A stretch of 64,000 bases of DNA, from positions 1,054,001-1,118,000 of the forward strand of contig JAJSPD010000001.1 in the NCBI GenBank assembly GCA_021307315.1. The letters are read 5' to 3'. Source of the DNA: Bisporella sp. PMI_857. Its lineage: Eukaryota > Ascomycota > Leotiomycetes > Helotiales > Helotiaceae. The notes below the pieces were generated by a model that searched no databases, was not told the DNA's origin, and worked only from the letters and a program-made list of their open reading frames with translations. Numbering within the stretch: position 1 is the first letter of the stretch; each line of letters begins with the position of its first letter. Below are positions 34,301-45,504 of this stretch, in pieces. Both the position numbers and the translations under genes were made by a program.

Positions 34301-37300
34301 ATGTCCCTGTCAGATGAACGCAATCTTCTGTGCATAGGCTAGTGCCCAATACTTGGAGAGAAGCAAGCCTGATAAAAGACGAAGGCCCTTCTGGCGCCGT
34401 TGAGACAGATGCCTATTTAGACTCATAGGACATTGCCATGACCCCGTAGGGTACCCGAGCACTCTCTTAGGGCTTGTGCCAATCACGACTTCCACCATAC
34501 GAAGGAAGGAATGGACAGCGGAATAGTAATTTGCTATTGGAACATCTGTGACCTATGAAGCCCCTTGCCACATGTCAATGATGAACACTGCATGGGCAAG
34601 GGGAGCGGTCGAGGTCCGAAACGGTAGCTAGTCAGTGGATACTGTAGAAGAATGGACGAACATATGATGATGCGGTCTGTTCTTCACAATATCATACAGT
34701 GTCTTTCCCCGCAAGGCTATGTAACTTGTTGCTATACCTCCATGGTATGAAATTACAAATGCTATAAGTGTTTGTTGCATAGATAGCTTAAAACTGTGAT
34801 TGGGAAAACGTGACGGGCCAGAACGGAGAACATAATGTCCTCCATATTCTGTTTCCAACATGCAGAAACTTGGACCCCTAATATTAAAAATTGAATGATT
34901 ACTTTTTTACTCAAAAACCTAAATTTCATCATAGAAAAATAGCCTCCGTCTTGGCACTCTTGCAGCCAGCCAGGAGGGGGGTTGCTACTGCAAATCATGC
35001 TCAAAAAGGATGCAGTTCCTGCATCGCGTGAGCTACCAGAACAAACACTGCCGAATGAAGCATAAAAGCAGCATGAGTGGCAAACTTGGAGATGGGGTCG
35101 ATGTGGAGTAAAGAAGTATAGGAAGAAGAAAGGATATTCAATACCTGACATACATCTATTGTACAGTAGGGATCAAGGCACTCCTGTTCAGCGTGAAGTG
35201 GGGATTAAGCCTATACTAGGATCTCCGGTATACGGCATGGCCGCACGTTCTAAAAGGATAACTTGTCGTAAAAGTAATGGATGAGGTCCGAAGGACGCGT
35301 TGGTTAGTCTTGAAGTTGTCGAAAAGTCTGGATGATCATGCTCAAAAAGAGCTGGAATATTGTTGATCCTTTTCAGTCTCCAAAGCACAGCCCACTGTGG
35401 CGTTACTTGTCCCCGCTGTCTTCTTCGTACATGGGCCATTCTTTTCCAACTTTTGCATTTTTGATGGGGTTCGGCGGGGCGGAACTGTATTTCCACCCAA
35501 GACCTACCTCTTCGGAACGGGATATTCAGAGACTATTACTGTAGGGCAGGTCTATCGCAGACATACCTCATACCTAACTTACTCATGTCACCCTCACTGC
35601 TTACTTGCTGGCACAAGGGTATGCACTTATACAGTGAAGCACATTCAGCTGGTGGAAAGAGACGCCTTGATTCACCTACGCGCATTTGGAAACAGTGTGA
35701 AGCACGAGATGCTGTATCTATAGCCTTGGGTGCGGGAGAAGCAAAGAACAACCGATGGAATGGAGTTCGCGCCACTCTATCGGCTCGGCAGGATATTCGA
35801 TATATCTTCGGGGAGTTTTAGTTGAGCCACACATGACAACGTGCATGAAGGAGCGACTTTTTTAAAACATACATCATAGGGGATATGACTGGAAAATCAA
35901 GTATAAATTCGCAACTCAATTGAAGGGGAGTCTTCCGCCTCCGAAACCCAAAACCCAAAGAAAATTCAGTAGTCGGATCTCTCCACTGATATATGACGCA
36001 TGTCGATGCCAAGAATGCACCCACCACCCCCACACTCGCCACTGTGGCACAAGGACATGAGGTCTAGGTCTAGGTCCAAGTCCAGAGCCCAGGTCTCAGC
36101 AAAAGGTCATGATATTAGGCGGCCTTTGGTGGGAAGCATTGCATCTAGATGCGGTCACTAGCTATTTTGATGTGTTTCAGATCTCCAAGTAGAAGCTCAC
36201 AGCAGTTGTGGGTGGCACAGGCCGCCGTAAAGCTGGATATGATACACCCGACAAATATTCTTGGAAGCACACCAGGTGTATTTACAACAACGACAAAAGT
36301 TTAAGATTTTTTTTTGGTTCCTTTTTTTCAAAACTGCATAAGTTCCAATTTCATGATTCGAAACCTCAAGGCTACTGGTCCGGAGGCATCTCCGGCTCCT
36401 ATTATGCATATTGAGATATTGTTGTCAGTTATCGGATAGTAAGATGATGGCCAAATTCAAAGCTGTGCGAAATAAAGGAGGGTTTGCGAAGAAAGGAGAA
36501 GAATTCTATCAATCTCGTATCGGTTTCGGAATGCATCACCAAGGATTGATGTACCGGTGCTCACTACCACATGACCCTATGATTTGCATGAGGCGGACTT
36601 GACATCGGACTAATATATGTGTTGGATGATCTTCATGGATCCATGCCTGCACAGCTGAACAGCAAAGAGATCTCTAAAATATTTGGTATTTACTGTTGGG
36701 ATCTCGTCATCGGGCATTGCATCCCCGTAAATAATGTGTTTGGCAGCAAGAGATATCGAAGTAGTGCTAGTCAGGACATCAATTGTTGGAGGGATTGATG
36801 AATCATATAAGCTAGTTTCGAAAATAATATGGGTGGGCATATTTAAGGTTTCGCCTATCAAAGGACTCTTGCTTGATGGAGGAAATTCTCTTTCATTACG
36901 CGAACCTGGGGAATGAATGACATGAAAGCAGAGTTTATCTTCCGTATTTCTGCTTCTATCTATTTTTATTTTTATTTGTTTTTTATGCTTCCTTTCCCTT
37001 CCCATCCCAGAGCATAGGATGGCACAACACAGCATATCATAGCACGTCTACTCCACACAACCAAGATAATCTTCCTGTATGGTGTGCGAACGGCTTCTAC
37101 CGCTTCGGGCCAAGTACCTTCGTATATTTTCTTTCATGATTTGTGCCGAGTCCAACGTGCAGGTGGCACAATAGACGTCTCGGCAGGGTCCAACATGCTG
37201 CATTATTTTCCACTACCAGCACAGTACTGTATCAAGTTACATGGATCCGCACCGCCACCTGTCGCCACTAAGGCTTTTGCTCTTGCGTTCTCGGTTTCTC

Positions 37301-37687
37301 CCACACAGCAGAATTATTTGGCGCGCAAAGCGTCGGCGGCTCTTTTTTTATTATTTTTATTATTTTTATTTTTTCCCTATCATGAGGCTACATATCAAGA
37401 GCCGGAGCTGGAGTAGCAATATCGGTCAATAACAAATAATGATGATAAGGAATCATCAATCATGAATACTAAATAACATGTCATGAGTACTATACCAGTA
37501 TTGTAAACAAGAAAAAAGGGAAAAAAAAGAAAAAATGAGCCAGCCTTGACAACGGCAGTATTACTGTCAGTGTATCGCGAGTGGTAATTAGGTCCTGATC
37601 TTGGCTCCGCCTGGCTGGATGTTCCCCTATCTAGTTAAGCAGCCGAGCGCCACTCCATTGGCAGGCCCATTCGCTGGTCCGGACTTG

Positions 37688-37706
37688 CCCCCTCCCCCCT
37701 CCCCCC
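37688..37706 (-). other. C5-T-C6-T-C6 tract
   Basis: Three long cytosine runs separated by single T. The minus strand is G-rich and could form a G-quadruplex if a G6 run is shared. Confidence 0.6.
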
Positions 37707-37810
37707 TTTAACTGGAACTGGGACTGTGACTCGGACTGATACTGGATACTACTGTAGATACTGGATGCTGGATACCGGATACTGGTTTACGGTTACTGTC
37801 TGTAACCCCC

Positions 37811-37840
37811 CCCTAACCTTAACACCCTAACAACCCTAAC
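37811..37840. repeat. Degenerate telomere-like CCCTAA units
   Basis: Three CCCTAA units occur within 30 bp (37811-37816, 37825-37830, 37834-37839), with a CCTTAA-like unit between them. CCCTAA is the complement of the TTAGGG repeat used by most filamentous ascomycetes. The array is short and imperfect. Confidence 0.5.
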
Positions 37841-38134
37841 GCTGCTAACCGTGGGGCCCAAACTTTGCCTTCCCTTCCCTTACCGTACCAGCCCAACCCT
37901 AGTTTCTCTTGTACCACTTCCCTAGTTTCTGCCAGTAGCGGCAAAGACACAATGCCATCCGTATTTCTACCTTTCCCATAATTTTTCAGCATGACAAAAG
38001 CAGCGTCGCTTCACAATTCCCATCTTCCTTCCATCGGGTCCCCTGCACCTCTCTCTCTCCACCAAGCTATCAGAAAGACCCGTCTGGCCATTCCCTCATG
38101 GAACTCCCATGCTTTGCCATGTGCGTGGGTTATG

Positions 38135-38157
38135 CCCCTCCCCTCCCCCCTCCCCCC
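38135..38157 (-). other. G-quadruplex motif (minus strand)
   Basis: The plus strand has C4-T-C4-T-C6-T-C6. The minus strand therefore has four G-runs of at least four with single-base loops, a textbook intramolecular quadruplex pattern, about 1.2 kb upstream of the YTH gene ATG. Confidence 0.75.
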
Positions 38158-39359
38158 GAAGCCCATGGATGGACAGGAGGGGGATCAATCAGTGACAGTG
38201 GATGGTGCCCCCTTAGGCCGTTACCGCGAAGCTAGCCAGTCACCACTCAGTGATTCTCATGTTTCTCCATCCGAATTCTAACCTACCTCATATTTTTTTC
38301 GTTGTCCCGTTTTCCCTCTTTCTTCTTAACACATGCTCAATCCCAGTTTGGCAATGATTTCTCAGCCCATCTAGGTGGCCGCCGCACCGATGCCTGTCGT
38401 GATCTCAGAGCCACCTCATCGTGCCCAAAAGATCGCTTCCTGGTGGCTCTTCTGCTTGGCCTATGCCAGCTACTTACAAGCATACCTTGTGAACATCTTT
38501 CTCTCATTTCCAATTGTGCTAGGAAGCGGTTCGCACAAACCTTGCCTAGTCCACTTCTTTTTTTTATAACCGACAAAACTTCAACATTGTTTCCTGCATA
38601 TTCATCCGGGCTAGCGATCATCTCAATTTTCAATCCGTCAGGTGCAAGTACCCAATAAAACTCTCTCGTTCCTGGTGTTCGTGAGGCAACTGAAGCACCC
38701 GGATCATTGGCAGACGGGGGTTCGCTCAGTTGTACTCAAAAAATCCCCGAAGTCCTGGTCTGCAGAACTGTTTACAGCCTCCTCCATACGCTTTTGTCGA
38801 AGCATGTGCCTTTTGCCGCATTTCGAGGTCGATCTTTGCAGTATTACCACCCCTTCACGATACGTCTTTACTTTAATATTGGTTGTCTCTTAAGATAATC
38901 ACCCAACGCTCCTCTTACCGAGCCAACACCCATCTACCTGCGCCTCCTCCACAACTTCTCGAAACGGTTCCCAGAAACAAATTCACAATATAACCATCCA
39001 ATTGAAACATCTCAGCCCTTGCTGGAGGTCTGAAAGCTTATTCTTAGATTCCACGGATCCCCGGTTCCCGGCACCATTGCCACCGGTCAGTATAGAGACA
39101 GAATAAGCACTCGTGGTTTAAAAGACGATTGCTGTGCGAGAGACGAAATCCTAAAGGTACGGTCAACTTTCGTTTAGTTATGTTCCCAAAGTTTCACAAA
39201 GTTAGCTGCTATTGACTTCCAGCTCGTGCTGCATACTCGTTGGTACTAGGGGCAATGTGTTTATATATATATATTTGCCGCTTTGGCTTCTAAGTCGCTA
39301 ATATGGCTTTTATTTGGGTACAGGTTTGGGCACCGACACAGACGCTGAACGAAGTCATC

Positions 39360-41380
39360 ATGGGAGATACACCTTTAAGCCCGCCATCGATCAATAGTCC
39401 ATCACAGCTCGATAGACAAGACATGTCACAATATCCGACCTCAAGCCCATACGAAGATGGAGACGCTAGAGAAGGCCAGCAAGGCAGCTCCTTACAAACT
39501 AACCGTTCGCCATCTTCTCAGTTCAATGATCAGCACAATTCGCCAACAGGACCAAATACTTTTGACATGAATCATCTTGGGCATGCATTACCTGAGCTTC
39601 CATACCAGCAAAGTCACTCTTTACAACATCAAAGATATCCTTCAGCGCACTTACCAAGACTACCGAATTACCCCCAAAATGCATCCCAGTTCCCCACTGC
39701 ACAAGGATTTAGTTCACCAGGAAACGCGCCATATAATATACAGTACCAGAACCAGTACCAAGGCGCATTTCCACCAAGCCAGACTCCTTCACCACCACAT
39801 TTGCAAGCTGGAGCCACATCTGCCAACCAGTTTTACCAGAACCAAATGTATATGGCCCAGCAACAGTTCCTTCAAAACCCTGCCTACTATATTCAGCCAG
39901 GGCAATATAGCCCACAAAACCAAATGTATCCAGGATTTCCACCTAATATGCAGTACGGAAGTCGCAGCAGTTTTCCTGGGGACAGTCGGCAACAGCTTCA
40001 GCACAATCCCAATGTCCATTTGGGTGCTAATACGAGTGGAGCCGCGCCTGGAAGATCTAGCATTGGTAAGTTGAATTAACATTAGTCTGAGTGCAAATCA
40101 TGTACTACTTCATCAATAAATTATGACCTAACAAGGGACTTTGCAGCACCCAGTTCAAACCAGTCGACAGTTGTTCGAGGACCACCTCGCAAACCTCGCC
40201 AAAGCGGTATGTTCTACAATCTTACTATTGAGTTCCACCTCACTAATATATCTTAGGCCACGCGATTTGGATTGGGAACCTGCCCCCGCAGACTGAGCTT
40301 ATGAGTCTTGTCCTTCACGTCTGTAAAGAGGCGCCTGGACTTGAATCACTATTTCTCATATCGAAGAGTAACTGTGCATTTGCGAACTATAAGGACGAAG
40401 CTGCTTGTGCAGAAGCTCAAGGGAAGATCCACGACTCAAGATTTCAAACAGTGAGACTAGTAAGCCGTTTGCGACGAAGCTCTGTTGGGGCTGTGGCCGG
40501 AGTGGCAGTTCCGACAGGCCCTGCTGTTTTGGCCACGCCATCATATCCTCCTGTTGCCAGAAGTCCTTCTCCGGATCATCATTCAACAGCCAAAGAAACT
40601 AAAGGGAAGGAAACCGTGGAATCTAAGGATGGCAACCTCCCAAACGACAAGTTCTTTGTTGTAAAAAGTTTGACCGTAGAAGATCTTGAGCTTAGCGTGC
40701 GAAATGGTATCTGGGCAACGCAATCCCATAATGAGGAGAGTCTGAATAAGGCTTATGAGGTAAGCACCTAATCTTATGTTTGTAAGCTGCTAAAGTGTAT
40801 TCAGGCCGTGGACAATGTTTATTTGATATTTTCTGCGAACAAATCCGGCGAGTACTTTGGCTATGCACGTATGGCCTCTTCTATTAATGAAGATCCGGCT
40901 GCTGCAATTGAATTTGCTCCCAAAGCTCAGGTGGTTGAGGACCCCGAGCTACCAAGAGCGATTCCCACTTCAGCAACTGAATTTGCACCCAAGGGTCGTA
41001 TAATTGACGATTCTGCTAGAGGGACTATTTTCTGGGAGGCAGAAAGAGAGGATGAAGAGGAGGAGGAAACAGACAGCAACAAAAGCGAACAAGGTGAACC
41101 TGCGCCCTCAAAGGCTTGGGGAAAACCATTCAAAATCGAATGGATATCAACAACGCGCCTACCCTTCTACAGAACGAGAGGGTTACGAAACCCTTGGAAC
41201 TCAAACCGTGAGGTAAAAATTGCACGAGATGGAACCGAGTTGGAGACATCAGTTGGGAGAAGACTTCTTTCTCTGTTTCATCGCAATCTCAGCCCAATCT
41301 CGCAAACACCAGTACAAATGCCAGGAATGCCTATCGCCATGCCCATGACAGGCTACCCTGGAATGCGGCCATTCCAGTGA
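39360..41380 (+). CDS. YTH-domain RNA-binding protein with RRM
   Basis: Four exons (39360-40065, 40147-40206, 40257-40759, 40805-41380) join in frame to 614 aa. Residues 1-240 are Gln/Pro/Asn/Tyr-rich and low complexity. An RRM follows (HAIWIGNLPPQTELMSLVLH ... SNCAFANYKDEAACAEAQ). The YTH domain, the reader of N6-methyladenosine in RNA, is split by the third intron. It begins KFFVVKSLTVEDLELSVRNG with IWATQSHNEESLNKAYE, continues YLIFSANKSGEYFGYARMAS, and ends FKIEWISTTRLPF ... NPWNSNREVKIARDG. Trp of GIWATQ and Trp of KIEWIS align with the aromatic-cage tryptophans of human YTHDC1. Between the GYARMAS strand and KPFKIEW lies an acidic insert of about 85 residues with two EFAPK-containing copies. 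Human YTHDC1 has no RRM; RRM+YTH occurs in fungal proteins. The ATG at 39360 is the first that follows a plausible leader intron. Confidence 0.92.
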
Positions 41381-44300
41381 AGATAATTTTGGACGAAAGC
41401 TGTATGCATTTACAGATAGAGTTATTTAAGACGCCCCGCATTGCTGGGCTTTGCCGTGTGCGTTCTAATGCGCAGCTAGCACACTTCTACCTGCCAGACG
41501 ATGCCAATAGTATATAATAACGAGTTACGAAGTTGAAGAGAGATGCGATATCTGAATATACGAAGATGAGGTTTATTGCTCTTTGGGATCGAATCAAATG
41601 CTGCATAGCCCTGGAGGTCGCCATATCACCATCATGTACAGTACAGCTAGACATATTGTTTATATTCAGATATCTAATGTCACCTGTCTATGGCCTGTCA
41701 CGAATTATTCCGTGGACTTACCCTGAAGAACCTTGACTTCTTTCTATCATTTGGAAAGTGACAGATGGCAAGTAGGAGAAGATGGGTAATCGCGAATCCC
41801 AGAATTTCAAGGTTGTTCGCCGCTATCGACAAAGGATACGGCAGCATTGGTGTCATCCAAGATTTCGGAATTCCCCTTCCCTAGCAGGATATCCTCTTTC
41901 TATTTTAAGGTTTTCATCGGATACCGCCGAAATTGATCGCTCTCGATCACTGTGATGTCACCTAGGTATATTCTTCCTACGGCAAGCTCATATCAGTGCT
42001 GCATTGATCTTCAGTGGCAAATGCCAAAATGTGTGTGGCTGTGCAGCCCCTTTTCTAAGAAATCTAAGCGAAAGTCTACCGGAAAATACCCAGGGATACG
42101 ACCACGAGATTTGCCACTTCCCATCCTCTTCCAGCTTCACTTCACGACAGCAACGAATAAGCATTCTTAAGATATAAAAATTGATTATAGTAAGTAATGA
42201 TAGAGATTTTGGAGAATCACATTGGAGCTTCTTATGCGTCTGACTTCGCAGAATGACAAACGGGGAATCTCGACGAATAGCCCAAAGTAGAATAAGAATA
42301 ACAGTATGATACGTCTTTCTGCATGAAACCCATGAAAAGCAACGAAGAAGCGGGAGAATTTCAATGGGCTACTATTCGCAGATTTACAAAGCACTCCTTC
42401 CTAGGTGCAATCGAAATATTCAATGTTACAACGCATCATCAGCGATAGAGTGTCAACAAATATCTTGCTTCGATGACTTCGATTCTATCCAAGCCCAGGG
42501 TCCCTCCTACTGCCTCCTCTTTATGTATTTATACAAGGAGTACATCACAGTGACAGCTCAGGTGGCCATTCATACTCACAACAAAATTGTTGGTTATAAT
42601 ACGACCGGGATATCGGAACGCTTGGTAAGGGTTACCGCATTCGCACACAGCCCGATTATGGTGTTGAGCCTCTGATGAGCATTTAATCCATGCTAAAGAG
42701 CTTACGAAATACGGGAAGGAACTTATTAGATATATTTAGCCTCCACCGCAAGCATCAGGACCAAAGGAAGCCACCTTGGCTGTTCAGTAGAAGTCAGGAT
42801 TGATGCGCCATTTGGGTAGGCCCTAAGTAGCAACTGCCAGTGAATTTGGGATTGATCTAAAGACTGACCGCCAGCGTCAGTCAGCACACCGTTCAGATAA
42901 GACTAGCTGCTAAACTCTGCCACAATCTGCAGCTGTACGAGATGAGCGACAGCGCGATAAGAGTTGATTCGGTCTACTGCGGTTTCGTTGGCCTTTAGCT
43001 CAGCGATCGCGGCTTGTGGGCTGCTATAGGATGTAGGACCTAGTAAGGCGGCTGTTTTGTTTATCACATCGCCTGATAGCCCTGATCCTTCGTCTCGAAT
43101 TGGTAGCTGAGTGCCGGAAAGAATGGTGGCAAAATTCACAATGGGGGAATTGAACCACATTGTACTGCCACTGACTTGAAGCTGGAGATCCGGATATTGG
43201 TACAAACTATAGGAACAGCTTTGAATGAGAATGCCAAACCGAGATCTCTTTTGCGATAGAAGATAAGATAACTCGTGATCAAGGCTTCTCTTCATACTTG
43301 AAGCCGTGCTTGGCTCACAAGCGACAACCAGGGTGTACCATACAGTTGGGTGTCCTGTGATTACCAACATATTATCTACCCACAGGGACATCTGAAACCG
43401 ACCTCGGCTTGTCTTCAATACGGCTTCTTAATTAGCAAGTGCTCAGTCACAGATTCGCGGGCTTTTGCGAGGTATATTGAAGCTAGTATAAGATGTTGGT
43501 AGTGTATTGCGGCACCAAATATGGAACCACCTTCCTTTTCATATCCAAAGACTTACATGGCAGAGTACTATCTGGGAAATATATACTCGTTAGGCAGTCA
43601 TGTGTGGCCCTGAACTCTGGGCTGTATTTGACAGGCCGAACGAAGAATCCTAGCAATGTTGTTGGTCGCTGGTCTTAGATGGTTCCATTAACTCATGTCA
43701 GTCCTTAGCACCACTACGAGGAACTTAAAGGTCTGGTACATTTGTTTTTCAATGTGCCAAATAGGCATCTTCTCGCTCTCAATCTAGGTGTATACTTTTG
43801 TAATTGTTTGGAAAGGATGGCACGGCAACGGGTTTACGAGTGCCAAAAAAATCCAACAGTCGATTTTGAGAGATATTTCGTATTTTGGTTACATTTGGAT
43901 GCTGGGCAATGCCCGGCTGCTTAGCGTGGCATGAACCGGCCACCAGTTGACTGATAATTCTTCCAGACGCAATAAACCTTCATACAAATTCGCTCTCGAT
44001 TCTTGGTACTTTCCCGATATACTTTCCTGTAATAACATGAAAATCGCAAGGCGGAGTAGAATTAATCGCTATATCTCCTGTCAGGCTAGGCGAGCGAGAT
44101 ATTGGATTCTGGGGACATTGATTTTAGTATTGTAATGCTTAGCTAACAATCAATCATGCAAGAATGTTTTTGCTACCGGAAAGCATAGAACTCAGCCTAA
44201 TCTAACCATCAAACCATCAAAAGTTGCTTCAGTCTGGTGTAACGGAGTTCATGTGGTGCGTTGCGAATGTCGAACGCCAGGACCAATCACAATACGAGGT

Positions 44301-44386
44301 TGTGGTTCGATTCCAAATTTGCCACTTCTCAGGATGCGCTCACTCCCAACTCACTTGACCACCAAGGAAAAGATATTATCCTCGGA
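41381..44386. other. Intergenic with one weak ORF
   Basis: Apart from the uncertain minus-strand frame at 42903-43391, nothing coding is supported. Around 44235-44314 there is a tRNA-like A-box (TGGTGTAACGG) and a good B-box (GGTTCGATTCC), but no acceptor stem or cloverleaf forms between them. Confidence 0.4.
42903..43391 (-). CDS. Hypothetical protein or gene fragment
   Basis: A minus-strand frame from the ATG at 43391 (MSLWVDNMLVITG) to a stop at 42903 encodes about 162 residues. The last third (DVINKTAALLGPTSY ... AVDRINSYRAVAHLVQLQIV) has protein-like composition and predicted helices. I recognise no family. There is no signal peptide, and no upstream exon could be resolved before an in-frame stop at about 43430. 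It may be an orphan gene, the 3' fragment of a lost gene, or chance. Confidence 0.25.
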   Translation of the reverse strand: MSLWVDNMLVITGHPTVWYTLVVACEPSTASSMKRSLDHELSYLLSQKRSRFGILIQSCSYSLYQYPDLQLQVSGSTMWFNSPIVNFATILSGTQLPIRDEGSGLSGDVINKTAALLGPTSYSSPQAAIAELKANETAVDRINSYRAVAHLVQLQIVAEFSS

Positions 44387-44708
44387 TTCGCGAGATTTCT
44401 CGCGGGGAAGTGATTGTGGAGCGTTCAAGAGATATTTCTGGAAGATTCCGTTCAGAAACCGAGGAACATTCCGCACAACAGCCTGTCGCGATGTGATGTC
44501 GCTGTTCGCTTCGTCTAGAAATTTCTAGGCAGTTCGTGGTGTATCTCAAAGTGAGGTGATGCCAAATGACGCAACGCTACTTTCCACATTCGAACACAAA
44601 CAGACAAACGCATCTGCCAGAATATTCGCGATGACCTTATCTTCCGTCACTCGTGTAGTTTGCATAATTTCTCGAAATCTCTAGAATCTGGCAGGAGGGT
44701 TATATAAG
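44387..44708 (+). promoter_or_regulatory. Heat-shock promoter: HSE array and TATA box
   Basis: Heat-shock factor binds inverted GAA/TTC units at 5-bp spacing. Three or four such sites precede the small heat-shock gene. 44436-44448 is a perfect three-unit site (TTCtgGAAgaTTC). 44518-44535 has GAA-TTC-GGC-TTC at exact 5-bp steps. 44669-44686 has TTC-GAA-CTC-GAA. 44387-44404 is a weaker TTC-GAG-TTC-GCG site. A half pair GAAcaTTC is at 44464-44471. A TATA box (TATATAAG) is at 44701-44708, about 80 bp before the first ATG. Confidence 0.85.
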
Positions 44709-44781
44709 GACAGCTTCATTCTCTCCATCTACTATTTCTTCATCACTTCAACACAACTCAAGCAATCAAGCCAAAGATTTT

Positions 44782-45504
44782 ATGCAATCACCTTATAAAA
44801 TTCTCAAGCGCCTACCAAGCACACAAGCCAAACGAGTTTTACTCAAAGCACCAACCACACGCAAGATGTCTCTCTTCCCACGCACCTTCATCAGCGAGCC
44901 AACCAGCTCATTCAGCCCTCTCTTCCAATTCCTCGACGACTTTGACAAGCATCAAGGCTCCAAGTTCGACAAGCACCACCGCAATGGCGTCCTAAAGTCC
45001 TTCAACCCCAAGTTCGACGTCACGGAACACGGTGACGTCTATGAGTTGCACGGCGAGTTCCCTGGCATCGACCAGAAGGACATCGAGATCGAGTTCAGCG
45101 ACAATCAGACGCTTCACATCAAGGGCCGCACCGAACGCTCCTACACATCAGGCACCCCTCCAACCGGTCAGATCGAAAACGGAAAGCCCGCTGGCGCTAT
45201 CACCGAAGGTGAGCAGCGAACCCCACACAAACCTACCGTCGAGGATGAGGACGCGGCTGCTTCTGACTCCCCTGCCCATACCGCTGGTACCAAGGACGTA
45301 GCTGTCACCAACAAGACTGAGAAGCGAGCCGACGCCCCTAAGCACTGGATTTCTGAGCGCAGCATCGGCGAGTTCTCACGCTCCTTCACCTTCCCCGTTC
45401 GCGTGGACCAGGATGCTGTTACCGCTTCGATGAAGAACGGTATCTTGAGCATTGTTGTGCCCAAGTCTAAGAAGGCCGAGGGCCGCAAGATCACCATCTC
45501 TTAA
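44782..45504 (+). CDS. hsp30: Small heat-shock protein (Hsp20/Hsp30 family)
   Basis: Intronless, 240 aa from the ATG at 44782, or 212 aa from the in-frame ATG at 44866 (MSLFPRTF), where fungal Hsp30 proteins usually start. The product is an ATP-independent chaperone that holds unfolding proteins under heat stress. The alpha-crystallin domain starts at about residue 72 (FNPKFDVTEHGDVYELHGEF, PGIDQKDIEIEF, TLHIKGRTERSY). It is interrupted by a hydrophilic insert of about 65 residues, as in other filamentous-fungal Hsp30s, and resumes with SIGEFSRSFTFPVRVDQDAV and ASMKNGILSIVVPK. The end (GRKITIS) has the I-x-I/V-type motif used in oligomer assembly. The extra 28 N-terminal residues are basic and lack acidic residues. 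Codon use is strongly C-ending, as expected of a highly expressed gene. The upstream HSE array and TATA box predict heat induction through Hsf1. Confidence 0.93.
   Translation: MQSPYKILKRLPSTQAKRVLLKAPTTRKMSLFPRTFISEPTSSFSPLFQFLDDFDKHQGSKFDKHHRNGVLKSFNPKFDVTEHGDVYELHGEFPGIDQKDIEIEFSDNQTLHIKGRTERSYTSGTPPTGQIENGKPAGAITEGEQRTPHKPTVEDEDAAASDSPAHTAGTKDVAVTNKTEKRADAPKHWISERSIGEFSRSFTFPVRVDQDAVTASMKNGILSIVVPKSKKAEGRKITIS

Larger units (their letters stand above)
31301..39359. other. Gene-poor 8-kb stretch
   Basis: No frame here has a recognisable domain or convincing splice structure. The longest is a 141-codon minus-strand frame at 36610-37035 with no family signature. AT-rich DNA dominates to about 37.5 kb. 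Then come GC-skewed C-runs, CTGGATAC-like short repeats (about 37738-37790) and telomere-like CCCTAA units. From about 38.3 kb the DNA looks like the promoter and leader of the YTH gene. A leader intron from about 39158 (GTACGG) to 39323 (GGTACAG) is possible. Non-coding RNAs cannot be ruled out. Confidence 0.4.

Noticed and set aside
36610..37035. 141-codon minus-strand frame in the 8-kb gap
   Set aside because: No domain, no signal peptide, biased low-complexity start and no splice support; likely chance.
37240..37420. T-rich ATTATTT repeats as a possible transposon tail
   Set aside because: No target-site duplication, terminal repeats or coding remnant nearby; simple AT-rich DNA explains it.
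44235..44314. tRNA-like A-box (TGGTGTAACGG) and B-box (GGTTCGATTCC) about 70 bp apart
   Set aside because: The T-arm pairs at four of five positions, but the 3' flank does not pair with the 5' flank to make an acceptor stem and no 7-base anticodon loop forms. At most a decayed tRNA or SINE fragment; not annotated.
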